A stretch of 45,671 bases of DNA from positions 1 to 45,671 of the IMG/VR virus record IMGVR_UViG_3300042691_034131; one strand, 5' to 3'. Numbering within the stretch: position 1 is the stretch's first letter; every line of letters starts with the position of its first letter. Origin of the DNA: a virus. Positions 32,569-40,583 of this stretch are shown one piece after another. Both the position numbers and the translations under genes were made by a program. A model generated the notes under the pieces. That model was not told the origin of the DNA and made no database searches. It saw only the letters and a list, made by a program, of their open reading frames with translations.

Positions 32569-34707
32569 ATGTCGAGAATAGGAATAGATTATCTTTGCAC
32601 TGGTACATATACATCTCTTGATTCATATGATTCAGGTAAATGGAGTTTAGGTAGTCTGATAAAACAATATACAAATGAAGGATTTATCGGACCACAAAAA
32701 ATTTCAGTATCCTATCCTTTGGTGGATAATCCATCATTTTCACCTGTTTCCATCGACGGATTTTCGTGGTCATCAAGTACTGATTGGATTTTCGGTGCTT
32801 ATGTTACTGGTAGAACATTTGTTGTTACAATGTATATTTATAATAGAGATGTTCCATCCTATACTTATAATAACTATATGATTATTGTAGGTTCAAATGG
32901 CTCTGGTAACTTTACACTTAGGGGTTTTAGATCACTTTATTATACATATACGGGTACAGCTAGTTCAACATTTGCTAAGGGTATCAATGGAAGCGGATTT
33001 GTGAATAGAAAAATCGCTGTTGGCTCTAGAATTGGCCTTGGCACAACAGATCCAACTAAGGTTACTACTTGGTACACTATATCTAACATAATCTCAAATA
33101 CTCAATTGAATACCATCGAAACATTACCCCCCCAAGCAATAGATGAGGAAACGGGACAGCCAATAATAACAAGTTATGTAATTGAAGAATTAAGGTTTGC
33201 TTTCACTGTAACACACGCAACTAATACTCAGGGTGGTTTATTTCTAACAAAGGGTGTAAGATATACCGATTTTGATGCTTCACCTGTGACAATCTCAAGC
33301 AACACGGCTTCTACCGATAATCTAAGATCGACATACTGGTTGGTGGATGCAGTTACTGTATCAAATACGGCAGCTTCTGGATTAGCAATAGATGGGAATA
33401 GAAGAACAGATCACGATGGTAGTACACATTCGGCATTCGTTATAGACACCACATCAAGTAGAGCTTATATGTATAATCTTTGTGCTAGTGATACCATCAC
33501 AGCCAATACTGGAAGAATGATATTAACACAATCAAACATCCAAGTAACTGCGGCACAAACCATTACAAACTTGGTTCAATCATACAATGGTGTCATAGAA
33601 ACCACAAGACACGGAACTGGACTAAATGATAAATCTTTATATTTCTTAACTAGTACTAGATTGATAAGGGCAAGTGTATCTGAAATAACAAACAACAGAA
33701 CAAACTGGCACAAAGATATGATACCTGAGATACCATCAGGATCTACCACCACAAACACCGCGACAAGTTTATTGAATAATATAGACTATGATGCGATTTC
33801 GGATAGATTTATCATATTTAGTAGTGGAACTGGCGGTGTGAGATCTTACGTGACTAAATTTTTGGATCGAAATGATAGATTCGAAAATATTTTTATGTTT
33901 GTTGCTGCTACTGTAGATGGGGCTTCTGCAACAAGTAGTTATGTACCATTACCTTTTAACAGCGGTGCTGGTACGATTTATTCTAATACGGTTGGTGGAG
34001 TTTCTCATGTGTTGAGGATATCCGGTAGTAGTACAAGTACATTGTACGCTATACCCATAGGCACACACTGGGGATATACAAAGGAATCGAATCAAATTGC
34101 AATAAGTCCAGTAATACCAACACCAAATAATAAAAAGCTTATTAAAATGGTGATGAAGACCATAGAAAATCTTGGATCTGATCCATATGTTACACCTTTG
34201 AATGACGTAAGAGCGTATTTTAGACTTGAGGGTTTTGAGAACAATACCGGTTTGTGGTATGCGTTAGGTTATGATGGAGATTTATCTGGATACAGTAATT
34301 GTAGGAAAATTCAATTCAAGTTTGAGTTTCAGATGCTTGGAAACTGTTGGGGAATACCAGGTCGACTTGTTGGTTTTGCTGTTGTATATGATGACATAGA
34401 TATCCAACAAAATCATCAGCCTTCCGTAGTCTTCTCAACCGACAAAACATTTGCTTGGAGACTATCTGCTACTTATAGTTCTACACTACCCGATTTACGA
34501 GTAAGACTTTACAATGCGGAGACAAATGAGATACTCTCCGATGACAATACTTCGAGTCCAATAGGAACATTCGAAAAAACAACAGATGGTTCGACATGGG
34601 GATCGTGGGATAATTCGGACAAAACTAATGAAACTACATATATAAGATATACACCATTATCGTTGTACGATGGGGTAAAAATAAGAGCTACATTGACTAC
34701 ACTTTGA
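32569..34707 (+). CDS. Large structural protein, tandem copy 3 (712 aa)
   Basis: Third paralogue. It keeps the N-terminal block (DSGKWSLGSLIKQYTNEGF), DWIFGAYVTG, a changed GSGFVNRKIAVGSRIGLGTTDP, TSYVIEELRF, the C-terminal IQFKFEFQMLGNCWGIPGR and DKTNETTYIRYTP. It is closer to copy 1 than to copy 2 at the N-terminus (GKWSLGSLIKQYT against TKWSLGSIIKQYT). The region after residue 110 replaces the THTTGTV motif with YTYTGTASSTFAKG, so this site is the most variable across copies. It starts two bases after copy 2 ends and is followed at once by two tiny genes. Confidence 0.85.
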   Translation: MSRIGIDYLCTGTYTSLDSYDSGKWSLGSLIKQYTNEGFIGPQKISVSYPLVDNPSFSPVSIDGFSWSSSTDWIFGAYVTGRTFVVTMYIYNRDVPSYTYNNYMIIVGSNGSGNFTLRGFRSLYYTYTGTASSTFAKGINGSGFVNRKIAVGSRIGLGTTDPTKVTTWYTISNIISNTQLNTIETLPPQAIDEETGQPIITSYVIEELRFAFTVTHATNTQGGLFLTKGVRYTDFDASPVTISSNTASTDNLRSTYWLVDAVTVSNTAASGLAIDGNRRTDHDGSTHSAFVIDTTSSRAYMYNLCASDTITANTGRMILTQSNIQVTAAQTITNLVQSYNGVIETTRHGTGLNDKSLYFLTSTRLIRASVSEITNNRTNWHKDMIPEIPSGSTTTNTATSLLNNIDYDAISDRFIIFSSGTGGVRSYVTKFLDRNDRFENIFMFVAATVDGASATSSYVPLPFNSGAGTIYSNTVGGVSHVLRISGSSTSTLYAIPIGTHWGYTKESNQIAISPVIPTPNNKKLIKMVMKTIENLGSDPYVTPLNDVRAYFRLEGFENNTGLWYALGYDGDLSGYSNCRKIQFKFEFQMLGNCWGIPGRLVGFAVVYDDIDIQQNHQPSVVFSTDKTFAWRLSATYSSTLPDLRVRLYNAETNEILSDDNTSSPIGTFEKTTDGSTWGSWDNSDKTNETTYIRYTPLSLYDGVKIRATLTTL

Positions 34708-34708
34708 T

Positions 34709-34900
34709 ATGATTTATGAAATTACAAAAGATACTATCGTAGATGAAAGTTACGGAGTACTATATGGTGGAACTTATTCAGAATATGAATTGGTAACTTG
34801 TTATATACTGAGTCAACCCGATGAACCCTACTGCAAGTTTGAAGCAAGGTATGTTTTGTTCGGACCAGAAACATATATCAATGGATATGGCGTTGACTGA
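34709..34900 (+). CDS. Tiny structural-region protein (63 aa)
   Basis: Not recognised. Acidic, beta-rich (ITKDTIVDESYGVLYGGTYS and YCKFEARYVLFGPETY). It starts one base after copy 3 ends and belongs to its operon. Too small for an enzyme; may be a chaperone or decoration piece for the large proteins. Confidence 0.6.
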   Translation: MIYEITKDTIVDESYGVLYGGTYSEYELVTCYILSQPDEPYCKFEARYVLFGPETYINGYGVD

Positions 34901-35078
34901 TATAGTATTTACCACAGGAGAACAAATTGGATTTGTGCAATATGTCAATAGAGGTGATATTGGTACAGTTTCAGAAGTTTTATCAGAAACTGACTCAAGT
35001 TTCGGTGTTTTATTGAATGAAATACCACAAGTTACTGGTGGTTCAGTCAGTGAGTTTTCTTATATTTTTGTTAGCTAG
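34881..35078 (+). CDS. Tiny structural-region protein (65 aa)
   Basis: Not recognised. I chose the ATG at 34881 (or 34887) rather than 34821, because 34821 lies deep inside the previous gene in another frame. The protein reads MDMALTDIVFTTGEQIGFVQ, then DIGTVSEVLSETDSSFGV, and looks beta-rich. The 20-base overlap with the 63-residue gene suggests coupling. It converges on the collagen-like fibre gene, with an eight-base overlap at the ends (35071-35078) and no terminator. Confidence 0.55.
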   Translation: MDMALTDIVFTTGEQIGFVQYVNRGDIGTVSEVLSETDSSFGVLLNEIPQVTGGSVSEFSYIFVS

Positions 35079-37335
35079 TTTTTGTAGTTCTTATAACTAA
35101 GTTGACCCTAGAAACAGATGAAACCGAATCAACAACAAACTCATAAATATCCGTAGCACTGAAAGTTAAATTCCAGCCTGTCAAAGTTGAATCTGTATTT
35201 TTTTGTTGTGAAGTTAAGTTTATGTAGTTACCATTCGTTACTGATGTGGTCGTAGGGAAACCTGCAAATGTTGATATTTTCAAGTCAATTGATATTGAAC
35301 CAGATTGGTTACCCAAAACATCCCAACCAGTTATATTTCCACCATAAGGCATCGTTACATAACCCTTACTACCAGTGGTAATACCAACATTCCCACCATC
35401 TAAGGTTATACCAAATGAACCTTTTGTAATCCCACTTGGACCCGTAGGACCTTGTGGACCACTATTTCCCTGTGGACCAGTAATACCCTGAAGACCAGTT
35501 ATTCCTTGGGGACCAGTTTCACCTTGGGGACCGGTTGAACCTTGAACTCCTTGAACACCTTGAGGACCCGTTTCACCCTGTGGACCAGTTAAACCTTGCA
35601 CTCCTTGAACTCCTTGAGGACCAGTTTCACCCTGTGGACCAGACTGCCCCTGCAAACCAATGCTACCTTGTGGACCAGTAACACCCCCAGCAAATATGAA
35701 TAATGCTAAATGTTGACCTGATAAAAAGTTTGTGGTTCCAGTCCCACTCGATGTTAGAAATCCAACTGGTACCTCCACATATGAATTTGGAATTATTAAA
35801 GTTGGACCATTTACTATAAACTTCTGATAATTATTTGAATCATCTTGATCTTGAATTATCAATGAATCGTTCAACTTTATCAAATTCAAAAAAACATCCA
35901 CATCAACGAAGTTCTTATCTATGTGTGAGATGTTGATTTGTGTTGCACCTATTTGTGTACTGTTATTCCAGAGTAAAAATGATGGTGTGGGATTACCAGA
36001 TAAAGAAGCGGTAGCATAATATTGAAAATAATTTGATGACTGACCTGGTGAACCTTGGGGACCAGAAAACCCCTGATATCCTTGTACACCTTGAACTCCT
36101 TGAGGACCAGTTTCACCTTGGGACCCAGTATTTCCTTGTGGACCACTTGCACCTTGTGGACCACTTACACCTTGATTACCAGTGGACCCTTGAGGACCAG
36201 TGTTACCTTGGATGCCAGTATTACCCTGTGGACCACTTACACCTTGATTACCAGTGGACCCTTGAGGACCAGTGTTGCCCTGAACACCGGTCTCACCTTG
36301 TGGACCACTTACACCTTGATTACCAGTTATTCCACTAGGTCCAGTAGGACCTTGTACCCCACTTAATCCTTGAGGACCGGAAAATCCTTGAGAACCTATT
36401 GGTCCAGCACCACCACCATATAGTATCGTACCTGTTGTTACTGTGGCAAATATAAGTTGAAATGAATTATTTGAAAAATGAATTATTGAATCCGGAACGA
36501 ATATATTACCTGTATTATCAAATACTTGAATGAAAGGATATTGACCTGTGTTGTGATTAATAGTACTAGAAGTTACAGAAGAAAATGTAACAGCAATCAG
36601 AGGATCTGACATCGGACCTTGCGGACCAGTATTTCCCTGTGGACCAGTATTACCTTGTACACCCGTAGATCCTATATAACCTTGTGGACCAGTTTCACCT
36701 TGATAACCTTGTGGACCAGTATTACCTTGTAGACCGGTATTACCTTGCACACCAGTTTGTCCTTGTGGACCGGATGTGCCAATTATTGTTAATTGTACCC
36801 AAGCCCCAGCGACTTGGTCAGGTGGGTTACTACCGATGGGTTGATATTGATAATTAATATACAATAATCCATTATACAGAACATAGTCAAGTGGTGAATA
36901 TGAATTGTTGGTATCCCAATTACCTTTATAATCAAGAGATGAACCTGTTGCACCTTGAGGACCAGTATTACCTAAGAAACCCTGAGGACCTGTTTCTCCT
37001 TGGAAGCCTTGTGGACCTGTTTCACCTTGAAACCCTTGTGGACCTGTTTCACCTTGCAAACCGGTACTACCACCACCAGCACCTTGAAACCCTTGTGGAC
37101 CTGTTTCACCTTGCAAACCAGTGCTACCACCACCAGCACCTTGGAACCCTTGTGGACCAGTTGGACCTTGATTACCAGAACCAGAACCACCTCCACTGCC
37201 AATTCCTTGTGGTCCTTGTGGTCCAGATGACTGAATGTTTACAGCATCCCAGGCAAACCCATTGAATATCCAATCTTTACCATTGATTGAATATGTTTGT
37301 CCAGTAGAAGGATTTAAGGGGAAATTTAGTGCCAT
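35071..37335 (-). CDS. Collagen-like tail fibre protein (754 aa)
   Basis: A likely receptor-binding or fibre protein. Residues 1-33 (MALNFPLNPSTGQTYSINGK and the following tryptophans) form the short beta N-terminus common to phage fibre proteins. Long Gly-X-Y runs (mostly GPQG, GETG and GLQG triplets) follow in three blocks, separated by two non-collagen beta domains. One includes NTGQYPFIQVFDNTGNIF, which matches a domain in the neighbouring fibre gene. A C-terminal knob starts near 670 (ITLDGGNVGITTGSKGYVTM). Two tandem 19-residue units ([19 protein letters not shown]) are seen near the N-terminus. It has its own late-like motif and is on the opposite strand from the structural triplet. 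Confidence 0.93.
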   Translation of the reverse strand: MALNFPLNPSTGQTYSINGKDWIFNGFAWDAVNIQSSGPQGPQGIGSGGGSGSGNQGPTGPQGFQGAGGGSTGLQGETGPQGFQGAGGGSTGLQGETGPQGFQGETGPQGFQGETGPQGFLGNTGPQGATGSSLDYKGNWDTNNSYSPLDYVLYNGLLYINYQYQPIGSNPPDQVAGAWVQLTIIGTSGPQGQTGVQGNTGLQGNTGPQGYQGETGPQGYIGSTGVQGNTGPQGNTGPQGPMSDPLIAVTFSSVTSSTINHNTGQYPFIQVFDNTGNIFVPDSIIHFSNNSFQLIFATVTTGTILYGGGAGPIGSQGFSGPQGLSGVQGPTGPSGITGNQGVSGPQGETGVQGNTGPQGSTGNQGVSGPQGNTGIQGNTGPQGSTGNQGVSGPQGASGPQGNTGSQGETGPQGVQGVQGYQGFSGPQGSPGQSSNYFQYYATASLSGNPTPSFLLWNNSTQIGATQINISHIDKNFVDVDVFLNLIKLNDSLIIQDQDDSNNYQKFIVNGPTLIIPNSYVEVPVGFLTSSGTGTTNFLSGQHLALFIFAGGVTGPQGSIGLQGQSGPQGETGPQGVQGVQGLTGPQGETGPQGVQGVQGSTGPQGETGPQGITGLQGITGPQGNSGPQGPTGPSGITKGSFGITLDGGNVGITTGSKGYVTMPYGGNITGWDVLGNQSGSISIDLKISTFAGFPTTTSVTNGNYINLTSQQKNTDSTLTGWNLTFSATDIYEFVVDSVSSVSRVNLVIRTTKTS
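37029..37150. repeat. 57-bp tandem repeat in the fibre gene
   Basis: Two near-identical 57-base units (period from 37029 to 37086 to 37143), encoding 19 residues each, in frame. The units differ by a few third-base changes, so they may be old or under selection. Confidence 0.7.
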
Positions 37336-37337
37336 TT

Positions 37338-37351
37338 AGTTATATATACTC
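37338..37351 (-). promoter_or_regulatory. Late-like promoter motif
   Basis: Minus-strand GAGTATATATAACT just ahead of the fibre gene start at 37335. Confidence 0.5.
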
Positions 37352-37363
37352 ATTTTTTTATTT

Positions 37364-38530
37364 TTATATAATCCACCAGTTATTATTTCTTCTTAAAACA
37401 GTTAAAGATCCATAATCAATGGTGACTTGTGCTTCATTCTGATTATCTATACTTTCACCAACATTCGGTACTATGTGGATAGCATTAATCGAAGCTCTTC
37501 CACTCTCATCTTTAACTGTTATGGTTTTACCAATAACTACATTTGTAGGTAAATATACATAAGATGTTGTACTTGAAGAAACACCAAAATATTCGGGTCC
37601 ATATTGTGAATATAATGTTATGGAGTAACTGGCAACATTAATTTCACTAGTGTAATGATTCAAACTACCAGCAATTGTACTTGTAGGTTGTACCCATTGC
37701 AGTGAATCACCATCATCTATGTATATGTATTCGACTCCTGTATCTGAGTGAAACCACCTAGAACCCGCTGTTAAGGAACCGCTAACTGGTGGGGTATTAC
37801 TGTAATAGAACGGTAGAGAAGGTCCAGTTGGTCCTTGTATGCCAGTGTGTCCCTGTGGACCGGTGATTCCTTGAGCGCCGGTAAAACCTTGTGGACCAGT
37901 TAAACCTTGTGGACCCGTGATACCCTGTGGACCCGTGATACCTTGTGGACCTGTTTCACCTTGTAAACCTGTTAATCCTTGTGGTCCGGTATTACCTTGA
38001 AGACCTGTAAGACCCTGTGGACCTGTGAGTCCTTGGGGACCTGTTTCACCTTGTAAACCTGTTAATCCTTGAGGGCCAGTATTGCCACTCAAACCGGTAG
38101 GTCCATTGGCACCAGTCAGCCCTCTGAGTCCTTGTGGACCAGCACCACCACCAATAATATAAGTTCCAGTGGAAGGTGTAGAGAAAGTGACTGAAATTGA
38201 AGCAGTTGATGTGTGCTGAACGTAAGTTGGTGAAATTAAATTGCCATTTTCATCAATAAATTGGATCAAAGGGTATACTCCACTGCTGTGTGTTATTGTT
38301 AGAAATAAACTATTACTAAATGTGGCATTGAAAGCGGGATTACCAACTGGTCCTTGTGGACCTGTTTCACCTTGAAGTCCAGTAGGTCCTTGTGGACCAG
38401 ATATTCCTTGCGCGCCTTGACCTATGTTAAGTGGATTACCAAAACCATCGTAAAATTCAGTAGAGTTAATAACTTGCACCAGTCGTCCGTATGTAGACGA
38501 CACAGTCAGTCCCGTGAAACTATATGTCAT
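37364..38530 (-). CDS. Collagen-like fibre protein (388 aa)
   Basis: Second fibre gene of the same type. The N-terminal part ([20 protein letters not shown]) is followed by a short Gly-X-Y run. A beta domain contains [18 protein letters not shown] and [13 protein letters not shown], related to a domain of the 754-residue fibre. A long Gly-X-Y block spans about 140-230. The C-terminal domain contains [20 protein letters not shown] and ends NNNWWII, typical of phage fibre tips. I chose ATG 38530 over the TTG at 38536. A late-like motif overlaps the region just upstream, and the gene is divergent from 38588. Confidence 0.9.
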   Translation of the reverse strand: MTYSFTGLTVSSTYGRLVQVINSTEFYDGFGNPLNIGQGAQGISGPQGPTGLQGETGPQGPVGNPAFNATFSNSLFLTITHSSGVYPLIQFIDENGNLISPTYVQHTSTASISVTFSTPSTGTYIIGGGAGPQGLRGLTGANGPTGLSGNTGPQGLTGLQGETGPQGLTGPQGLTGLQGNTGPQGLTGLQGETGPQGITGPQGITGPQGLTGPQGFTGAQGITGPQGHTGIQGPTGPSLPFYYSNTPPVSGSLTAGSRWFHSDTGVEYIYIDDGDSLQWVQPTSTIAGSLNHYTSEINVASYSITLYSQYGPEYFGVSSSTTSYVYLPTNVVIGKTITVKDESGRASINAIHIVPNVGESIDNQNEAQVTIDYGSLTVLRRNNNWWII

Positions 38531-38534
38531 GACC

Positions 38535-38548
38535 AAATATATATTAAC
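38535..38548 (-). promoter_or_regulatory. Late-like promoter motif
   Basis: Minus-strand GTTAATATATATTT immediately before the fibre start at 38530; also reads as TATATTTG. Paired back to back with the plus-strand motif at 38571-38584. Confidence 0.45.
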
Positions 38549-38570
38549 CTACACAGGCTTAAAAGGCATT

Positions 38571-38584
38571 TATAAATATATACT
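38571..38584 (+). promoter_or_regulatory. Late-like promoter motif
   Basis: TATAAATATATACT, containing the exact T4 late -10 core TATAAATA, three bases before the ATG at 38588. Confidence 0.55.
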
Positions 38585-38587
38585 CGA

Positions 38588-38923
38588 ATGACTACTAAAG
38601 TTTTTTTAGAGTGGGAAAACGTTAACTTCACTTGGGATAATCTCGATATGCTGTGGGAAGATGTTGCTATACTGATTGAGGTTGGTGAAGTTATACGGAG
38701 AGGAGGTGGCGCATCATCTTATGTCAGAGGAAACCCTTGGGAAAAGACCAGAAAGGAATTAGGAGAAGAAAAAACAAATAAATTCATTAGAATTTTATGC
38801 AGAGTCAATAATCTCGAATATGAAGATGTTATTGATCCAGACCCAAAAATAAAAGTTACTGTCCAGCACATAGAAAAAACAATGAATGAATCAATAAAAG
38901 TTGGAGTAAAAATAGATTTTTAG
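38588..38923 (+). CDS. Hypothetical structural protein (111 aa)
   Basis: Not recognised. The N-terminal third is rich in Trp and acidic residues (VFLEWENVNFTWDNLDMLWE). The middle is Gly/Arg-rich (IRRGGGASSYVRGNPWEKTR). The C-terminus is mixed, with VQHIEKTMNESIKVGVKIDF. Position after the fibre genes, behind a late-like motif, suggests a virion or assembly part. Start ATG 38588; it is followed by the 38940 gene with its own motif. Confidence 0.7.
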   Translation: MTTKVFLEWENVNFTWDNLDMLWEDVAILIEVGEVIRRGGGASSYVRGNPWEKTRKELGEEKTNKFIRILCRVNNLEYEDVIDPDPKIKVTVQHIEKTMNESIKVGVKIDF

Positions 38924-38924
38924 A

Positions 38925-38937
38925 AATAATATATAGT
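38925..38937 (+). promoter_or_regulatory. Late-like promoter motif
   Basis: AATAATATATAGT, two bases before the ATG at 38940. Confidence 0.4.
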
Positions 38938-38939
38938 TT

Positions 38940-39623
38940 ATGGAAAACAATGATATAGTCAATTTTTCAAGCTTTTTCGAAAGAAAAACTGATAAAAAGC
39001 TTTCAGAATTCAAAAAAGAAGACTTTAGTGACTTTTTTGTAATGGAGTCTGAAGATTCTGAACCTGCTTTAGATACTACAAAAGAAATTGAAAAGAAGGA
39101 GAAATCTGTTGAACCAGAACCAGCTTTTGATCCACCAGTTCAACCAGAAGATTTCGTAATCGATGATGAAGAACCTAAAGAATTAGAAGTTGAGGACTCG
39201 CTGAGATCGTTTCAGAATAAAAATAATTTTCTGAAAGTTCAAGAGGAAGTTGATAATTATTATGAAGTATATAAAGATAAATCTGAAAATTTTTCCTGTG
39301 ATGTATTAGTCGAAGGAGCTAAGATTTCGGATACACAAGCTAGACTCATTTTGGAATCCGATGATTGGACTTTGATGTTCGAGGGTGAAATCGATAGAAA
39401 TGGTAAATGTAATATACCTATTAGAAAATTGAATATTTTCGAAGAAGGTACTATTGGTAAAATTAGATTGGAAGTAATTGCTGAAAATAGTATATTTATA
39501 CCTTGGGAAGATGATTTTAAAGTAAGAATGAGTAAAAAAGTTCTGGTACAAATTCATGAAAGTAGATCAACCCCCAAGAAAGTTTCTACTAATTCCAACG
39601 TCAGAGTTAATGTTAAGAGATAA
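38940..39623 (+). CDS. Hypothetical protein with acidic linker (227 aa)
   Basis: Not recognised. It starts MENNDIVNFSSFFERKTDKK, an FxxFxxx leader-like pattern. An acidic, Pro-rich low-complexity linker spans about 30-90 (VEPEPAFDPPVQPEDFVIDD). A beta-rich domain follows (about 115-215), including ARLILESDDWTLMFEGEIDR and GKIRLEVIAENSIFIPWEDD. The domain looks like a beta sandwich. It overlaps the next gene by one base (39623), so they are translated together. Likely a prohead or tail-associated protein. Confidence 0.72.
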   Translation: MENNDIVNFSSFFERKTDKKLSEFKKEDFSDFFVMESEDSEPALDTTKEIEKKEKSVEPEPAFDPPVQPEDFVIDDEEPKELEVEDSLRSFQNKNNFLKVQEEVDNYYEVYKDKSENFSCDVLVEGAKISDTQARLILESDDWTLMFEGEIDRNGKCNIPIRKLNIFEEGTIGKIRLEVIAENSIFIPWEDDFKVRMSKKVLVQIHESRSTPKKVSTNSNVRVNVKR

Positions 39624-39868
39624 TGAAACACCTGTATACTTTTGATCAACTAAATGAAAATTTACCCAGACAATCTACTGTGAATCAACTTAAAAAGTTG
39701 AGAAAGATTACAAAAGGTACCGATATAGGTGATCGAATTTCCGATATGAACAAACAAGGTGCCAATATTCACTATATTTCCAATCCCATAGATACTGGTA
39801 TTGAGTCGATCGAACACTACTGGAAACATAACGATCCAGTGCAACCAGTTAAGACTAAATCCAAATGA
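39623..39868 (+). CDS. Small hypothetical protein (81 aa)
   Basis: Not recognised. It begins MKHLYTFDQLNENLPRQSTV, another F-x-x-L-N-E leader-like start, then a basic helix (LKKLRKITKGTDIGDRISDM). It overlaps both neighbours by one to four bases. Its size and leader suggest a possible capsid-packaged peptide or scaffold piece. Weak evidence only. Confidence 0.62.
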   Translation: MKHLYTFDQLNENLPRQSTVNQLKKLRKITKGTDIGDRISDMNKQGANIHYISNPIDTGIESIEHYWKHNDPVQPVKTKSK

Positions 39869-40419
39869 TAAGATTGAAAACATATTCCCAATTCAATTCA
39901 ATCTTAGAAGATAAATCTGGGAGTATGTATGAATATGGGTGTTTGATGATCTATATCGATTTTCCAAAATGGAGAGATATATTGAGCAAAATCGATAAAA
40001 GGATTTTATTCGAACCTTCCAATGAAAGATACGGTTTGGAAACGGAACCACATATAACAATATTGTATGGAATACATTCTGATGTAGATGATGATCAAGT
40101 CAAAAACCTTTTTTCAAATGTTAAAAAAACCGATTTCGATATCACTGTAAATGGTATAAATTGTTTCTTCAATAAAGATTACGATGTTTTGAAAATGGAT
40201 GTACAATCTAATAAACTGAATGAATTGAATGAACTATCGAAATCTTTACCACATACTTCTACTTATCCTGATTACAAACCACATTTAACAATGGCTTATC
40301 TATTGAAAGGTAACGGTAATAAATATATTAATCCAACATTCAAAATGAAAATTGATAATATAAATAAAATCGTTTACTCAAAGACAAATGGTGAAAAGAT
40401 TGACATCTTACTTAAATAA
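39865..40419 (+). CDS. Acb1-like 2H phosphoesterase (184 aa)
   Basis: Carries two His-x-Thr motifs: EPHITILYG with His63 and Thr65, and KPHLTMAYLL with His140 and Thr142. The start of the domain, MYEYGCLMIYIDFPKW (21-36), and YGLETEPHITILYG resemble, from memory, T4 gp57B and other Acb1 proteins. Those hydrolyse cyclic di- and trinucleotides made by CBASS defence. The length also fits with about 20 extra residues at the N-terminus: MIRLKTYSQFNSILEDKSGS, similar to the T4 capsid-targeting leader MKTYQEFIAE. The CDS overlaps the 81-residue gene by four bases. Function as an anti-CBASS enzyme is inferred from family likeness; the phosphoesterase fold itself is firmer. Confidence 0.82.
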   Translation: MIRLKTYSQFNSILEDKSGSMYEYGCLMIYIDFPKWRDILSKIDKRILFEPSNERYGLETEPHITILYGIHSDVDDDQVKNLFSNVKKTDFDITVNGINCFFNKDYDVLKMDVQSNKLNELNELSKSLPHTSTYPDYKPHLTMAYLLKGNGNKYINPTFKMKIDNINKIVYSKTNGEKIDILLK

Positions 40420-40430
40420 TAATATATTCC
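40418..40430 (+). promoter_or_regulatory. Late-like motif
   Basis: AATAATATATTCC just after the stop of the Acb1-like gene, 154 bases before the gp32-like start. Confidence 0.35.
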
Positions 40431-40516
40431 CTATTATTAACGTTTACAAACTCTATAAAAAGTATTCTGATAACCGTATTGAGGTCAGAAAAAACTGGTA
40501 AACTTTTCAATAACTA

Positions 40517-40530
40517 CTAATATAAATATT
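40517..40530 (+). promoter_or_regulatory. Late-like promoter motif for the gp32-like gene
   Basis: CTAATATAAATATT contains TATAAATA and lies 54 bases before the ATG at 40584, directly before the hairpin at 40532-40551. Confidence 0.5.
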
Positions 40531-40531
40531 A

Positions 40532-40551
40532 ACCACATCGAGTGATGTGGT
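40532..40551 (+). promoter_or_regulatory. Hairpin upstream of the gp32-like gene
   Basis: ACCACATC (40532-40539) pairs perfectly with GATGTGGT (40544-40551) around GAGT. No T-run follows, so it is not a normal terminator. It could be a regulatory hairpin in the leader or a protein-binding site; T4 gene 32 has an autoregulatory leader structure, which makes this a natural comparison. Confidence 0.5.
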
Positions 40552-40583
40552 ATAAAATAAACTTAAAAAAATAAAAAGCAATT

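Noticed and set aside
34821-34880. Longer form of the 65-residue protein from ATG 34821
   Set aside because: It lies inside the preceding gene in another frame; starts at 34881 or 34887 give a normal short overlap.
35949-37265. Several open frames antisense or out of frame to the collagen-like fibre gene, rich in Leu-Asp-His or Trp-Thr repeats
   Set aside because: They are translations of the Gly-X-Y DNA repeat in other frames, with no start signals of their own.
35440-38420. Regularly repeated DNA that could look like a CRISPR array
   Set aside because: The repeats are short, in frame, and encode Gly-X-Y triplets; there are no unique spacers of constant size and no cas genes.
40532-40551. 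Hairpin before the gp32-like gene as an intrinsic terminator
   Set aside because: No T-run follows; kept instead as a possible regulatory site.
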